From: Salvia splendens
Lineage: Eukaryota; Streptophyta; Magnoliopsida; Lamiales; Lamiaceae
Direction: 5' to 3'
Assembly: GCF_004379255.2 (NCBI RefSeq)
Contig: NC_056044.1
Span: 8,720,001 to 8,784,000 of the forward strand
DNA length: 64,000 nucleotides
The first letter of the stretch is position 1. Each line of letters opens with the position of its first letter. The notes under the pieces are model-generated. The model did not search any database, had not been told where the DNA came from, and worked only from the letters and a program-made list of their open reading frames with translations. Positions 33,111 through 45,656 of the stretch are shown piece by piece. The position numbers and the translations under genes were made by a program.

Positions 33111-34994
33111 GACAATTATGAGATCCAGTACAACATGTGTCAAAGAAAATGGTCACATATGATGTTAGAGTGAGTACTTAAATGATAACTGAATGTTACG
33201 TTCCAGAGACTACTTGAAGTTGAACTTCGATTTCTATATATATGACTCTTCACTTCCTTTTGGGTTTTCATATTTTGATATCTCTAATAACAGAAATTAA
33301 ATTTTCTGTAATATCAATGTCTTCTCGCATTTCTTCTAATCCACTGTCTGGAACTTCTAATACAGTTTCAAAATTGTATCACTCCAGCAAACTGACTGAG
33401 GTACTTCACATTTCAACTTGCAATAAAACTTAAAAGTTCATCTACAGCTCCCATTTTCTATTGGAAAATCACGAAGCAACGATGACAGCTGAAAAGGTAA
33501 GGAAAGTGAGGTAGGAAGAATTGAGGAGGTCGGTGGTGCTCTTACAGACAGATGTTTACTGGCGAGGGTCGGAGACGCAAAGTTGTGCGGAGATAACTCA
33601 CATGGTGGACGAGTGCATTGCCATTCATGTCGTGTGGCGGCGGTCACGAAGAGATGAGCGATGATTGTTGAGTGAGCAGATGTATGGTGATGTGAGGAGT
33701 GTATAGAGAATGGCTGGGCGGTAGTTTAGGAATCTAAAAGATTTGCGCACTATTTCTCAACACAGAGCATATCATGTATAATGGATACTAATAAGAGCAA
33801 GACATAATCAGATGAATTTCAACACTAATAAATATGTGGTTGGCTTCAGATTGGAAGTGGGAAGTGGGTGAGTATTGTAGTTCAAAAATTCATGCGCGCA
33901 TTTTAGATATATGCTTTTGAAAGAGGACATGTACCTTAGTTCCAGCGACAAATGGTGCCATCCGAAGGGATGGCAGCACATGCCCATGTAACACTTTCAA
34001 CAATGTTAGAGTGCTGTTTTTTTGAACCCCCTGACAATGCATATCAATTTTAGACGAGGAGGCAAAAATAATCCATTTTAATTGAGCCAATATAAATACC
34101 GAAAAGACAGATGAAATCGTTATTTGTTAATAATCTCATACATCTAAGAGACAGACAAAAGCGTTAATATTTTTAATTTCATATGTAAGAGACCATTCTC
34201 ATATATAAGAATTATGGAGACAAATTTGACTATGATATTTTGTTAAATTCGACTTCCTAGATATTGATTGTTATTACTCTTTCCGTCTCATAATAAGTGT
34301 CACAATTTTCTTTTTTACTCCTTCCGGTCTCAATATATATGAGAATTTTAACATTTTGAGATATTGTACAAAATGACAGTCATGCCCTTATCCTATTATT
34401 TGAAGAAAACGTGAATGCCATATGGAGGAATTGAGTCCATAAGATTTGAAAAATTGTGCGGTCTGGATTGGTTCTTAATTACCATATAAGATGTGGTTAT
34501 TATCTGAACACATTTTTATATACTAGAAATTATGTCAAAAACATAATTTCCCTTAATTTAAAAAGTTGTGCAATATTCAAATGCTTTAGAGATGTACAAA
34601 TGGTAAGATGCATTTGTAGAGGAAAATACCGTTTGCTTATGATTAGAAGAATGAGGTTGTTTGGCGTTTGGAGTGTGTGTTTGTCGATTTGCTTTATAAT
34701 AGAAATAATTTAATGTGAAAATGGAGTCATTTTCATGTCCCCAAAGAGGAATTAAATAAAAAATGGACTTCTCCAACGACTCTGCCATCTCCACTAACCT
34801 ACAAACACCAAAACGACAACCACTAACTGTTCCAACTTCAAAGATTAATAAATATTAGTACTCCTATTTTCAGATTTAAGAAATCGAAAACGTAAACTTT
34901 TGATTTAATATGAAAATTAAAATTAAATAGAAAATCACTATGGACAAGGCAAACACGCCCTAAGGGAAAGAAAAAGTAAAATTAAACAAAAAAA
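33111..34994. other. No gene seen
   Basis: 33430-33720 is richer in GC and purines, like the interior of the Mutator element, but no domain is readable. Two stacked partial Stowaway left ends occur at about 34275-34340 (CTCTTTCCGTCTCATAATAAG, then CTCCTTCCGGTCTCAATATA). The rest is AT-rich. Confidence 0.5.
34988..34994 (-). terminator. RNA polymerase III poly-T terminator
   Basis: The minus strand reads TTTTTTT immediately after the tRNA 3' end, the normal pol III stop signal. Confidence 0.85.
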
Positions 34995-35065
34995 TGCACC
35001 AGCCGGGAATCGAACCCGGGTCTGTACCGTGGCAGGGTACTATTCTACCACTAGACCACTGGTGC
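34995..35065 (-). tRNA. tRNA-Gly (anticodon GCC)
   Basis: The 71-nt sequence on the minus strand begins GCACCAG and ends CTGGTGC plus discriminator A (perfect 7-bp acceptor stem). The anticodon arm is GTACC-CTGCCAC-GGTAC with GCC in the loop. The T arm is CCGGG-TTCGATT-CCCGG. The internal promoter boxes TGGTCTAGTGG (A) and GGTTCGATTCC (B) are intact, no intron is present, and CCA is not encoded, as is normal for nuclear tRNA genes. Confidence 0.98.
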
Positions 35066-37307
35066 TATTTGATATTATTATATTAGACCTTTGTAATTAC
35101 TTTGAATTGTTATATTATTTAAAAGAATAATTACCATTTATAAAATAAACTCAAACCAAAAACAATATTCACTCACTTATTTTCTTATACTTTTTAAATC
35201 GTAAATATATGACATATATTAATTAAATGATATAGTAAGATTTATTGATTAATAACTATATATAAAATTTATTATTTATTAAATAAAATTTTGTACATAA
35301 TTTAGAAATTTTAAATAAATTAAAAAAAACTATGAAAATGACTATGCTAATGGAACATACTTTTCATACCACAACAATATTGGAGGATCTGATTTTGATT
35401 TACCAGATTATTTTATTAAGTTTTTATTAGTTGTTGTAATTTTAATTATTAGTTTTTCTGTTTTTATTTTAATACTTAGCTTATGTTTTTCTATTGTTGT
35501 ATTTTTATGTATATTATGTACTCCCTTTGTCCCTCACTAATCTTTTCGGCATGAGATTTAAGAAAATAGGGTTTTGTTAGTTAAGTTGAGGAGAAAAAAG
35601 CAGAGAGAAAAAAGTAAGAGAGTGATTGCCAAAGAAGGAAATGACTCATTTAACTTGAGAATCCCAAAAAGAAAATATGCATCACTTAGCAAGGGACAGA
35701 GGAAATATCCTTTTAATTATTAATGTTAGGTCATTATAGCTATCTTTTTATTTTATGTACAATATCTTATTAATCATATTTAGTCTTCTTATTGGACTTG
35801 AATGTAATAAATTATAATTTGAAAATTGGTTTTGGTATAATTTTATTGCAAAACAAAATATAGAAATATTTAACTCAAAAATCTATAGTAGGATTGGATA
35901 TACACTACCATTGGAGGTATTTTCCTACTGCATCTTAAGCACCGTTGGAGATGGTCTTATACTTTAAAAAATATAAGTAATTAGTAATTATTCAAAGCCC
36001 CAATTGATCAATACCATGAGAGGTTATTGTTACACTGATGAATGAACTCATAGTGAAAACACACTCAAAATTATTATGGTACATCGTACGCCTTAAAAAA
36101 GCCCTAACTTGGTTATATATGTATGTTAAGTGGTGACGACGTTTGTGCCTTTTGTTAATGAATCTTTCGACGTATGAATAGGGGAAGATGCGGAAAATGA
36201 TATTAGTAGGAGCTATATACTCAAATTATTCTCTAAAAAAATATTTTTGAGTAATTTAGATCATTATAGGGGTTTTGCATAATAATTTGTATAAAATTTG
36301 AATAAATTCAAAGAAAATTAGAAGAAAAACATTAAAATAATCAATTCATTAGGGTTTATAAGCCCCTCGTGGGTGCCATGTAGTTCCACCATTGTGTATG
36401 AATACATGGAGAGACTACTGAGAACATATTTTGATAATCTATTAATATAGTGGAGTGTGAAAAAACACAACTAGAAAGTGTACACTTATAATAATTATTA
36501 ACTTGAAAAATGAAATGAGAAAAATAATAAATATACACAAAAATCCTGTGGGCTGTGGCATATCGTTAAGCAAAAAAATAAAAAATAAAAAATAAATAAA
36601 GAACAACAAAAGTGTATATCATTCATGACAGTAGAATTGCCTGCATCGATGGCCTTACTAATATTCATTTCCTCAAATAAATTATATATCTACGTACATA
36701 ATTAACTTTTTACAGACATTGCACCATAATTGTCTTTGTTCAAAGAAAGATAAAGAAAGTTAATCAGATCAAGTTTACCTATAAATGTTCAAGAAAATTG
36801 ATATTACCAAAAGTTCAGACGTAATGGAGAATACTAATGATTAAGAAGCTAGCTAATTACTGAGGTCTTCATCACAATGCTAAATTGTTGATTATTTACC
36901 TAAATTAATTCAAAAACTAGAGCATTAGTACTAAATACATGTCTTAAAATTGAAAACTATTCCACACAAAAAAAATATTGAAACATTATTTAGAGCTTTA
37001 ATTTCATTTATAACTAGTCCTTCAAATAAATCAATATAAGAGAAATTATAGTCAATAGTGATCCAAGCCAGTAGCCAGCTTCAAGAACAAGCTACACACA
37101 CAAAATTAGTAAATATTAAAAAATAAAAGAGTAAGTAATACGAAAACCCTAATTATATACCCAATTGGATTAGATATAATATCCAAAAAAAAAACCATTA
37201 GAATCTTACCAACAAAGTGAGGATGTGAAGAAATCTCGAGACTCCGAAATTACAATATTCCTTTATTTGATAAAGCTCATCAAGATTCCTAGCTAGTACA
37301 TACTAAA
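35066..37307. other. No gene seen apart from one MITE
   Basis: Very AT-rich intergenic DNA. The last few hundred bases (about 36900-37307) are the downstream side of the zinc-finger gene. Confidence 0.5.
35521..35705. mobile_element. Degenerate Stowaway-type MITE
   Basis: CTCCCTTTGTCCCTCACTAATC...CACTTAGCAAGGGACAGAGGAAA preceded by TA (35519-35520). Confidence 0.7.
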
Positions 37308-37712
37308 TCAAGAATCATAGCCAAGTCGAAGCTCCAAATCCAACTCCTTGTCCTGCTCCATGCCCCGATGATCGATGGCCGGTGTGAAGTCCAAGCTCAT
37401 CCTCATCCTCCAATCGGCCGATGGCTGCTTGTTCCTCTCGTACAGGGTTGAATTACTTAAATCAGCAGCGAGGAAGTAAGGACGAGGAGTGCTCGCGGAT
37501 GATGGGTAGAATCTTTGAGGCTGTTTGGTGGAATTAGGTTTGTTTCTGAGCCTTTCTTTTCTATGGATGTTCATGTGGCCACCTAGGGCTTGTGCAGTGT
37601 TGAAGCCCCTCTTGCAGAACACGCACTCGTACGATCTCCCAACGCCCAATTCCTTGCTTTCTTCATCTAACAACACTTCTTTGCTTGAGTGTGTCGATTC
37701 TTCCCGATCCAT
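37308..37712 (-). CDS. Single C2H2 zinc-finger repressor, TAC1/SUPERMAN class
   Basis: 134 aa, one exon. Residues about 28-52 form a plant Q-type finger, [20 protein letters not shown] then NIHRKER, with the signature QALGGH. The C-terminus has [10 protein letters not shown], an EAR-type (LxLxL) repression motif that recruits TOPLESS co-repressors in this family. The NIHR and RGF variants are closer to TAC1-like proteins than to SUPERMAN itself. The start is the ATG at 37710-37712 ([12 protein letters not shown]). The open frame extends 55 codons further upstream, but that part is low-complexity 5' UTR with CT- and C-runs. Members of this class control growth or organ boundaries; the target here is unknown. 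Confidence 0.9.
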   Translation of the reverse strand: MDREESTHSSKEVLLDEESKELGVGRSYECVFCKRGFNTAQALGGHMNIHRKERLRNKPNSTKQPQRFYPSSASTPRPYFLAADLSNSTLYERNKQPSADWRMRMSLDFTPAIDHRGMEQDKELDLELRLGYDS

Positions 37713-38744
37713 AATCGTATATATGTATTGATCGTGATTGAGATCGAGAGAGAGAGGGGGGGGGGAGAAGAGGAGGGAGGTAGATGGATATATATTTATG
37801 TGTGTGTAGGAAGAAAATAAGAGAGGAAAAAATGGTGATTGAATGAATAAGACAATATTAGGGTTTAAGTTGGACACGGTCTAATGTTTTCATTTGACTC
37901 TTCTTTCTTAAGGGAATAATAAGGCCGGCCGTCTATCTACTTAATTTACTACATTCATTAATCAATCATATTTTCTATTCATACATATCTTTCTCTTTTA
38001 GTTCAAGTATTCCAACGTTTTGTAAAGGTTGAGTTCACATTATTACTCTTACTAATTATCAAATGGTTGTTCTGTTAGACAAAATAATCATAAAATATAG
38101 TCTAGGATTGAGTTGTGAGATTATTTTAGTTAGAGAGGGTGTCTATGACTAATTATCACATAATTATCCACATTGGATTGAGTTGTGAGATTCAATCTCA
38201 TGAACTTAACATACTACATATTTAATTCTGAGATATACAAACTGAACAACCCCCTTACTGTATGCTTTAATATTTATTTATGATTATTTGCTTAAGTTAT
38301 ATAACTTGTAAATTAATGTCACATATATAGTATGTGTGCTTTCTTCCATCTTTCAAGTCGATATACAATCTTCCAAGTTCGTGTCATACCGATAATCACG
38401 GTACATACATAAACAATTTAAATTAACTGTCACCATTTTCATATTTAGTAGTACGTACCTTCTTTTTGTTGTGGTATGCTCTCAATAATATTTTTCCCTT
38501 TGTTTTATTAGAATTAGGTACTTGATCGAGGATATTGGAGTGTAGTGATATTGCCTTTTGTAAAAAGTAGGGGATCATATAAAACTTCACTTAAAATAAA
38601 CACTATGTACGTTTCCTTTCATGATTTTGTGTTCTTACGAATAAATTGATATGCTAGAGAAAGAAAAATTGATATGCTAATTATAGATCTTACATTACCA
38701 TCATTTGTGAGCATCACTCTTATTTAGTCCGCATTAGTATTATT
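37713..38744. other. Upstream region of the zinc-finger gene; no other gene seen
   Basis: 37741-37770 (plus strand) is a GA/G run (GAGAGAGAGAGGGGGGGGGAGAAG), that is, a CT-rich 5' leader on the gene strand, as is common in plant promoters. The remainder is AT-rich. Confidence 0.5.
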
Positions 38745-38746
38745 TA

Positions 38747-38992
38747 CTCCCTCCGTCCCACAATAATTGTCACTTTTATTGTGAGCACAAAGTTTTAAGA
38801 AATGTAAAGAAAAGTTGGTTGGAAAAGTTAGTGGAATGTACTTTTTTATATTGATTTTATAATAAAATGTGAGTGAAGTGAATTAGTGGAATGTGAGACC
38901 TACTTACCATTTATGGTAAAAATGAAGTGTGACAATTATTGTGGAACAGACTAAAATGAAAAAGAATGACAATTATTGTGGAACGGATATAG
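38747..38992. mobile_element. Stowaway-type MITE
   Basis: CTCCCTCCGTCCCACAATAATTGTCAC at the left; GACAATTATTGTGGAACGGATATAG at the right, with the GACAATTATTGTGGAAC phrase repeated; TA flanks. Confidence 0.85.
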
Positions 38993-39273
38993 TATTTTAT
39001 TTTATTTATATATATTTAATTTTAATGTCTCAAAAATTATTATTAAATTTATTAATTCGATAGATTACATAGCTCATTTGTTAAGATTCTCTAATATCTA
39101 TACTTTTAATACTAATAATTTCAAAATATTATAATCTAAATAAATGTATAAAATAAAATACTAATGTGAACTAAACAAAAATAGCGCTCATAATAATATC
39201 TATATAAAACACGTAGCATAATATCTCTCTCTATAAAATGCCTAGTGTGGATAAAACAAGATGCTACTATTTA

Positions 39274-39527
39274 CTCCCTCCGTGCCTTAAATTTTGTCAC
39301 AGTTTGATCGGGCACGAGTTTTAAGAAATGTAATGGAAAATGGGTTGAAATAGTTGGTAGGGTGTGGGTCCTACTTTTAAAATATTAGTTTTATAATAAA
39401 ATGTGAGTCATAATAAATTAGTGGAATGTGAGGTCTATTACCAAAAAAGGTAAAAAGTGAAATGTAACAAATTTTGTGGGACGGACAGAAATGGAAAAAT
39501 GTGATAAAATTTCAGGGATGGAGGGAG
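39274..39527. mobile_element. Stowaway-type MITE
   Basis: CTCCCTCCGTGCCTTAAATTTTGTCAC...AAATTTCAGGGATGGAGGGAG with TA on both sides. Confidence 0.88.
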
Positions 39528-39529
39528 TA

Positions 39530-40683
39530 TATTCGTATACACCCTTCATCTTTTGAACCGTAACAACATTGAATGATTTCCCATTCAATCGGTGATAAAA
39601 TTGAAACTTCCAAATTTATTTTGACAAAATATATCCAAAAAAAATGTTGTTTTATCATCAAAATAATATCATTTTAATGCTAGAAATAATAAATTTTGAT
39701 TTAGAAAATGGACCATGATATAACTTTTCTTATAGTCAAAACACATAACTTTATTAATTTGCAAATACATTGATATCAACTGCCATCACAAAACATATCA
39801 GTTCTTTACTAAATATCAGTATGTTGATTCGTGAATTTCTGACATTATATGAATTTTTTTACTCAATATTAGTAATTGATATGTTTTGTCATGTAATATA
39901 TCGTAGAACTAATATGATTTTAGTTTTCAAAGTTCTCATTTTAAAAAGGTTTTAACCGGAACCCTTCCCTATTGGATTATGTATAAAATTAACATTGTTA
40001 TATTTTGAAAGTAATGTGATGATATTACAAAATAATCGTCGATTAGAATTTTTTTTTGAAATGAATACAAAAGAATTATGATTCAATCTTTGTAGCTTAA
40101 CTTAAATAACCTCAATTATAATTTGCATGATCAGTTTTTAGTCTCTGTATTCATCCTCTTCATAATCATCACAATCACCATCATCACTTTAATATATAAT
40201 CATTATCATCGTGTAAATATTTTTTTCTAGGTACATAGGACTAGGAGTATATTATTGCAGTCGTGAGCGACGGCTTTTTTTGCTAAATAAAATAAAAAAA
40301 AGAAACATATGAAATATATAGATTATGAATCGTCCATATATGATCAAGTAAGGCATGATCTCAGATGCATCAAAATCGATCCAATTAATTTTATGATGGC
40401 TGTCGGGTAGATTATGGCAACAGTTTATTGAAAAGCCCCTTTCACCCACTACACAAGCTTAAATAAATTAATTAACTCCATATAATAAATAGGCTACATC
40501 ACGCCGTAAGCTGATCAACCTGGCATTAAATTAAATATACACTTGTGTTATTAATTTTTACTTAAAGACTTTATTTTTTCAATAAAATATTTTTCTGATT
40601 CGTACAAATATTTTAGAGTTTGCATAGCTCGTGGAGTTGCGTTTTTAATTGGGCGTAAATTCAAGATCGTGTTGGGTTATAGT
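39530..40683. other. No gene seen
   Basis: AT-rich intergenic DNA, no recognisable frame or terminus. Confidence 0.5.
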
Positions 40684-41048
40684 TAGGGGTGAGAAAAAAA
40701 ACCGGAAACCGAATATCAAATCGAACCCAACCGAAATTTTGAAATTCGGTTCGATTTTTTCGGTTCGGTTTTGAAAATACAAAAATTTGGTTTTTCGGTT
40801 CGAGCGGAATTTTTTTTTGAAAAACTGAATTACTATATATATTTTATATATATACATATATATATATATATATTCTATTAGTATTTTCGGTTTATTCGGT
40901 TTTGTTCGCTTTTTGAAGTTCGGTTTTTCGGTTTCGATTTTTCTGGTTTTTGGGTTCGGTTCGGTTTGAGTTTTGAACTAAATTCGGGTTTTCATTTTTG
41001 GTTCGGTTTGAGAAAAAAACTGAACCAAAACTCGAATACTCACCCCTA
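40684..41048. mobile_element. hAT-like non-autonomous element, copy 3 (shorter)
   Basis: TAGGGGTG...CACCCCTA with flanks GTTATAGT (40676-40683) and GTTACAAT (41049-41056), a 6-of-8 match, so older than the other two copies. It is 365 bp: the AT-rich centre is reduced to about 60 bp while the CGGTTT-rich ends remain. Confidence 0.85.
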
Positions 41049-41613
41049 GTTACAATGTAGTTTGAATAGAATAGCAATGTAGTTTGACATGGTCTTATTA
41101 ATAATTTACATTTGTGATTTTGTTGGGGCACAGTTGGCTCATTACTCGTTAGCTAGGACGAAGAAAAGATTGCAACTGATAGAAAACAACATGACTGATC
41201 TTAATTTTTCCTAAAAAATATCGTCCCATGCTTACTTATTTTTAGTTGGTTCCAATCCTATGGTGAGTTATATATTGAATATAGTGTGATAGAGGGAACT
41301 AATAAATATCGTTTTATTAATAATATAATATTGATATAATAATAGTAATAATTTATATGGATTGAAAAGTAAATTTATAGATGAAGTATAGTAAAAATAA
41401 TTTTAAATGGTTTAAATTTATTTAATGTTTTATTATATTCTAGTACTGTTGTTGTTGTTATGTTTTACTCCATAGTTATGTAAACATATTTGTTTTTTTT
41501 TTCAATTAAATTTAATATTGATTGATATCTATGCCTATGTATATCAAAAAAAGAATTTCAAATTTATTTGCCATATTTTGCTGTATTATCACTCAAATTG
41601 GAATCATGATATA

Positions 41614-41880
41614 CTCTTTCCGCCCTGCAAAGTTTGTCACATTTTGACTCGACATGAGATTCACATGAATTTTAAGAAATGTAATAAAAAGTGAGTTGAA
41701 AAAGTTAGTGCAATATACGTCTTATATTTATATATTAATTTTATAATAAAATATGAGTGAAAATGAGTTAGTGGAATATGAGGCCCACTACTTAAAATAT
41801 TAAAACTAAAATGCAACAAATTTTGTGGAACAAACGAAAATGAAAATATGTGACAAAACTTTTTTAGAGACAAACGGAGT
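41614..41880. mobile_element. Degenerate Stowaway-type MITE
   Basis: CTCTTTCCGCCCTGCAAAGTTTGTCAC at the left; GTGACAAAACTTTTTTAGAGACAAACGGAG at the right. It is similar to the element at 39274. Confidence 0.75.
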
Positions 41881-42804
41881 GTAACTTTACTTACTACTTG
41901 TAAGTACTATTTTTCATGCATGTTAAATATTATATTTTTTACGACATATGTCTCGAATTCTTTTAATTATTTTTATATATGTACCAAATTTAGCTTACAT
42001 TTTCTTAGGAATTTTATTAAACATTACCGTGGCTGCGTGGGCCAGACCTTCCCTCGAGGTTTTAACGGGCTTCACACAGTAGGCCCAATTTGATCGGAAA
42101 GTCGGTCAATAACATTATGATTTAATTTGCTCAAAATGATCAAATTAAAAGCTCAAGTTATTCCAATGAGACGATAATTTTTTATTTCCCATGTTTCCAT
42201 TGGCTACATTTCCAAACATCTTTTAATCCATTCTTTGATGGATAATTAATTAGAGCCCCTTTTTTTTTAAAAAAATCATCCTCTTAAGCATGTGTGATCA
42301 ATATTTGTAGTTCATATGCTAAAAAAATTGTTAAAAGGATCAACATGAAAGAATGGAGCAATGTTAGAACACGACTTTACATGTTTCAATCAAGATTAGA
42401 AAGCTGATGATAATTGATTTTTATATGGAGTAATGTAAGAACACGACTTTTACATGGTTCAATCAAGATCGATCTACATCTAGAAAATTGATAATAACCT
42501 ATTTTTATATGTAATATAGGGAATTAGTTGTTAGACATGCTTGTTTCAGATTTATGTATGATTTTGTCTACATTCTTGTATATTGGTTGTTTAACGAATT
42601 TATCGAGTTTTGATAGTAAAAATCGCTTAAAAGAGGTTAAGAAAAGAAAATATCAAGTTTGGAGTCGGAATTGCCAGTGTTGAAAAGTGAGCAATTCGTT
42701 GAGTTAGCAAGAACGAACCCAGCGGTCCACCAGAGTGGTCGACCAATGACATGGTAGATCCAGCGAGCGGTCTGCTACATTTAATATGACTACGAACTTT
42801 AATA

Positions 42805-43036
42805 CTCCCTCCGTCCCAACTAAGTCACGTCAAAACTTTTGGGCACAGAGATTAAAAAATTGTGATGAAAAGTAAAAGAGATGAATAAAGTAGGAAAGAC
42901 AAGGAGAGAGTAAAATAGGTGATGGAATAAATTAAATGTAATTGAATAATTTGTTTTTTATCAAAAAAAGAAATGACACAGCCTAATTGGAATATCCCAA
43001 AACGGAATACAACTCAACTTAGTTGGGACAAAGGAA
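42805..43036. mobile_element. Stowaway-type MITE
   Basis: CTCCCTCCGTCCCAACTAAGT at the left; ACTTAGTTGGGACAAAGGAATT at the right; preceded by TA. Confidence 0.82.
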
Positions 43037-43944
43037 TTACATATAACTTTATATAAATACTTTATCTAAATTGTAGTACTATAATTAGTTGCAAAACATT
43101 ATTGAACATGTGATTGTTACTCCACTAGGTAGCATTTTTACAAATGAATAAGTTTGGTGTTCAAAATTCACCCTAGCACGACAAAGAGGAGGTAGAGGAA
43201 TAGGATGCTATTTTGTGGATGATGAATTTGTGTAAGAGTGAGAATAGTGTAGTACAAAATGAGTGAATGGAAAAGGACAAAGATAGAATGAGTAAATGGT
43301 GGTGACATCTACCCACTGCTCAACACTGAACTAACTCAACCTTGCTTCTTTATTCCATATCTGATGAACTTGTCTCTCATTTCCTATCACTAAAAACAAC
43401 CCCTCTCCCTTTTACATCTTCCCCTCAAAGTACTACCACTTTTGTCTATCATTTTTCACCTGTGGTGGAACCCTTCACCCTCTCTCCCTCTTTTTAACTC
43501 TTAGTAATACATTTTCACATATACAATATGGTGTTTTTATCTTTGTAATCTTTATTATAGCCGTGAATATTGTTTCTTTTTATATCTATTGGGATTCTTA
43601 CATACACGACAGATGATATTTCACTACACCTGCACTCATTATAGATCCAAATATGTCAATATTTTTTTGTTAATTCAAATTCAGAGGGGCCTGTCACGAT
43701 ACATAGCTCATTGGGCCAAAACATGTAGTATTATACATTTAAGTATATATACTTTTCAGGGTCTATTTAAATTTTCCTATATATTGTCATTTGTTTTAGA
43801 GTTTGTTCTCCTTTAACTTTCTTTTATTCATTATCTTCATCTTCTCCGTCTCAAGATAGTTGACCTGTTTCTTTTAGACACATAATTTAAAGATTAAAGT
43901 GGAAATAGAATAAAGTATGAAAGATAATAAAAAACTTATTCGTA

Positions 43945-44155
43945 CAACCTCTGTCCCATAATAGATGTCACACTTGGGTGATGACACACATAAAATGTTA
44001 GGAGATGTTGTTTTGTGTGTTAAGTGGAGAGATAAATTTATATGTTTATATATTGACGTGAGAGAAAAATTTTTTCAAAAAGGAAATACGACATCTTTTG
44101 CGGTACAGACTAAAAAAGAACATGTGACATCTACTTTGAGACAAAAGAGGGAATG
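43945..44155. mobile_element. Degenerate Stowaway-type MITE
   Basis: CAACCTCTGTCCCATAATAGATGTCAC...TGACATCTACTTTGAGACAAAAGAGGGAATG with TA flanks. Confidence 0.7.
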
Positions 44156-44279
44156 TAAAAAATGACTGAACTGGTGAGTAATGAGAGAAACTCTAGTTTC
44201 TTGAAAACGTAAATAGTCTTAATTAATCAAAACTGCATTTAAAACAAAGACAACCGCTATTTATAAGCGACTAGAAAAC

Positions 44280-45656
44280 TGATGTGTAAATTTCGAGTTC
44301 AATTATCAAGTATAAGATCACACAAGTTTAATAAAATAGCTCTAATATTACAGCAATACTGCAAGAATACAGCGTCGAATGTAATACTTCGAGTGTCGCT
44401 CCGCAGGGAAGGAATTGATTATTTAACTCTAAAACAAAAGGAAAGACATACTAAAAGGTGATTTGTTTTGAAGGTTTTGATTTCCAAAAGTTAATGACAA
44501 AATAAAGCTACAAGTTAACCAAAGAAAAACTATTCGAACGGGAAAATATGTCACTTCAAGTTGCTCACTAGGCTTGTATTGTTCTACACCTTTAACAATG
44601 AAACATATGAAGGGATTAAAACATCAACCTAATCACATACACTGAACATGTACACAATGAGTAGTTCGCAATTAGCTGAACACATAACCTACGAACCAAT
44701 CTTCAATGTTTATAAACTCCTACGAAGCGCTACAGAAATAAACACTACTATGATCACCTACTTAATCCACTATCAAATTATCCTTTGAACAATTCTAATT
44801 CAATAACAGTCCAACAATCAAACATTCCTAAACTATGTTAAAGAGACAATAGCAAAGGAAATAATAACACTACATTATTAGCCAAAAACATAGTGAATAA
44901 CATTAAGCACATTGTTGGTAACAAACATATGAGTTCAATGGTGTAAAAACTTCTATACAAAGCCTAGATTACAACTTGGAGCAACATAAAGAGCTTAGCC
45001 TAAACACATAGTGATATTTGCAATAAAAACCATAGGAAGCATGCTCTCGTTGAGTGGAATTGGGATTTGGACGGATCGTCGGAATGTTGGCCGGAACTTC
45101 TTCCTTTTCTTCTTCCTCCTCTCTTTCTCCCTTTTCTCTCTTTTTTCTTCTATGAAAATTCCCCTTCATCTGATTCTTTTCCTTCTTTTTATTCTTCAAT
45201 TGCCGAGTAAACTGCCAATTAGTGGTTGAAGCTCCGAAACGCCTGACCGGGCGAAATTAAAAAGGAAATTCGCCCGACTGGGCGAACTGCTACTGGGTGC
45301 ATCGCGGGAAACACCCGACCGGGTGATTTGGTGATGTCAGAACACCCGACCGGGTGTTCTCTCTGGACTCCTCCTGCTTTACTGAAATCGCCCGACCGGG
45401 CGTTTCGTACCACAAAATCGCCCGACCGGGCGAAGTTTCTGGACTCCGAATGATTTCTACATTTCACCCGACCGGGTGTTGTGTTGGAGCTAAAACACCC
45501 GACCGGGTGTTAGTTCTGGAATCCTCAAGTGTGCACTTCCGACAACCTTCCCGCTTTAACATCCTAAACTTCAATAAAGCACTCTTTGATGAGTTATAAT
45601 TTACATAAAAATGTATAGTCTAAGGGGAAAAAGTATAGGAAATATGCTTCGCATCA
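44280..45656 (-). repeat. 3' LTR of the Athila element (1,377 bp)
   Basis: TGATGTGTAAATTTCGAG... to ...TGCTTCGCATCA. It contains eight 14-bp palindromes (45240-45509). It is near-identical to the partner LTR except for a 149-bp difference located in the palindrome array. Confidence 0.95.
45240..45509. repeat. Eight-copy palindrome array CRCCCGACCGGGYG
   Basis: Copies at 45240, 45271, 45312, 45343, 45389, 45419, 45465 and 45496. Two forms alternate in pairs, CGCCCG-AC-CGGGCG and CACCCG-AC-CGGGTG. When the second base of the left arm changes, the matching base of the right arm changes too. The other LTR has only four (54218, 54247, 54292, 54323). Confidence 0.92.

Larger units (their letters stand above)
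41057..44279. other. No gene seen; three MITEs and a local duplication
   Basis: Apart from the listed MITEs, 42355-42511 holds two diverged copies of an ~80-bp block (AGAACACGACTTT, TTCAATCAAGAT, TTGATAATAA, TTTTTATATG). 43841-43944 starts with another partial Stowaway-like end (TTCTCCGTCTCAAGATAG). No protein is recognisable. Confidence 0.5.

Noticed and set aside
37713..37877. N-terminal extension of the TAC1-like gene (55 codons)
   Set aside because: Low-complexity CT-rich leader; the family starts shortly before the finger, and ATG at 37710-37712 gives a normal product.
45240..45509. CRISPR-like array (short repeats with spacers)
   Set aside because: The repeats are 14-bp palindromes with near-regular 30-45 bp spacing inside an LTR of a plant retrotransposon; there are no cas genes and the genome is eukaryotic.
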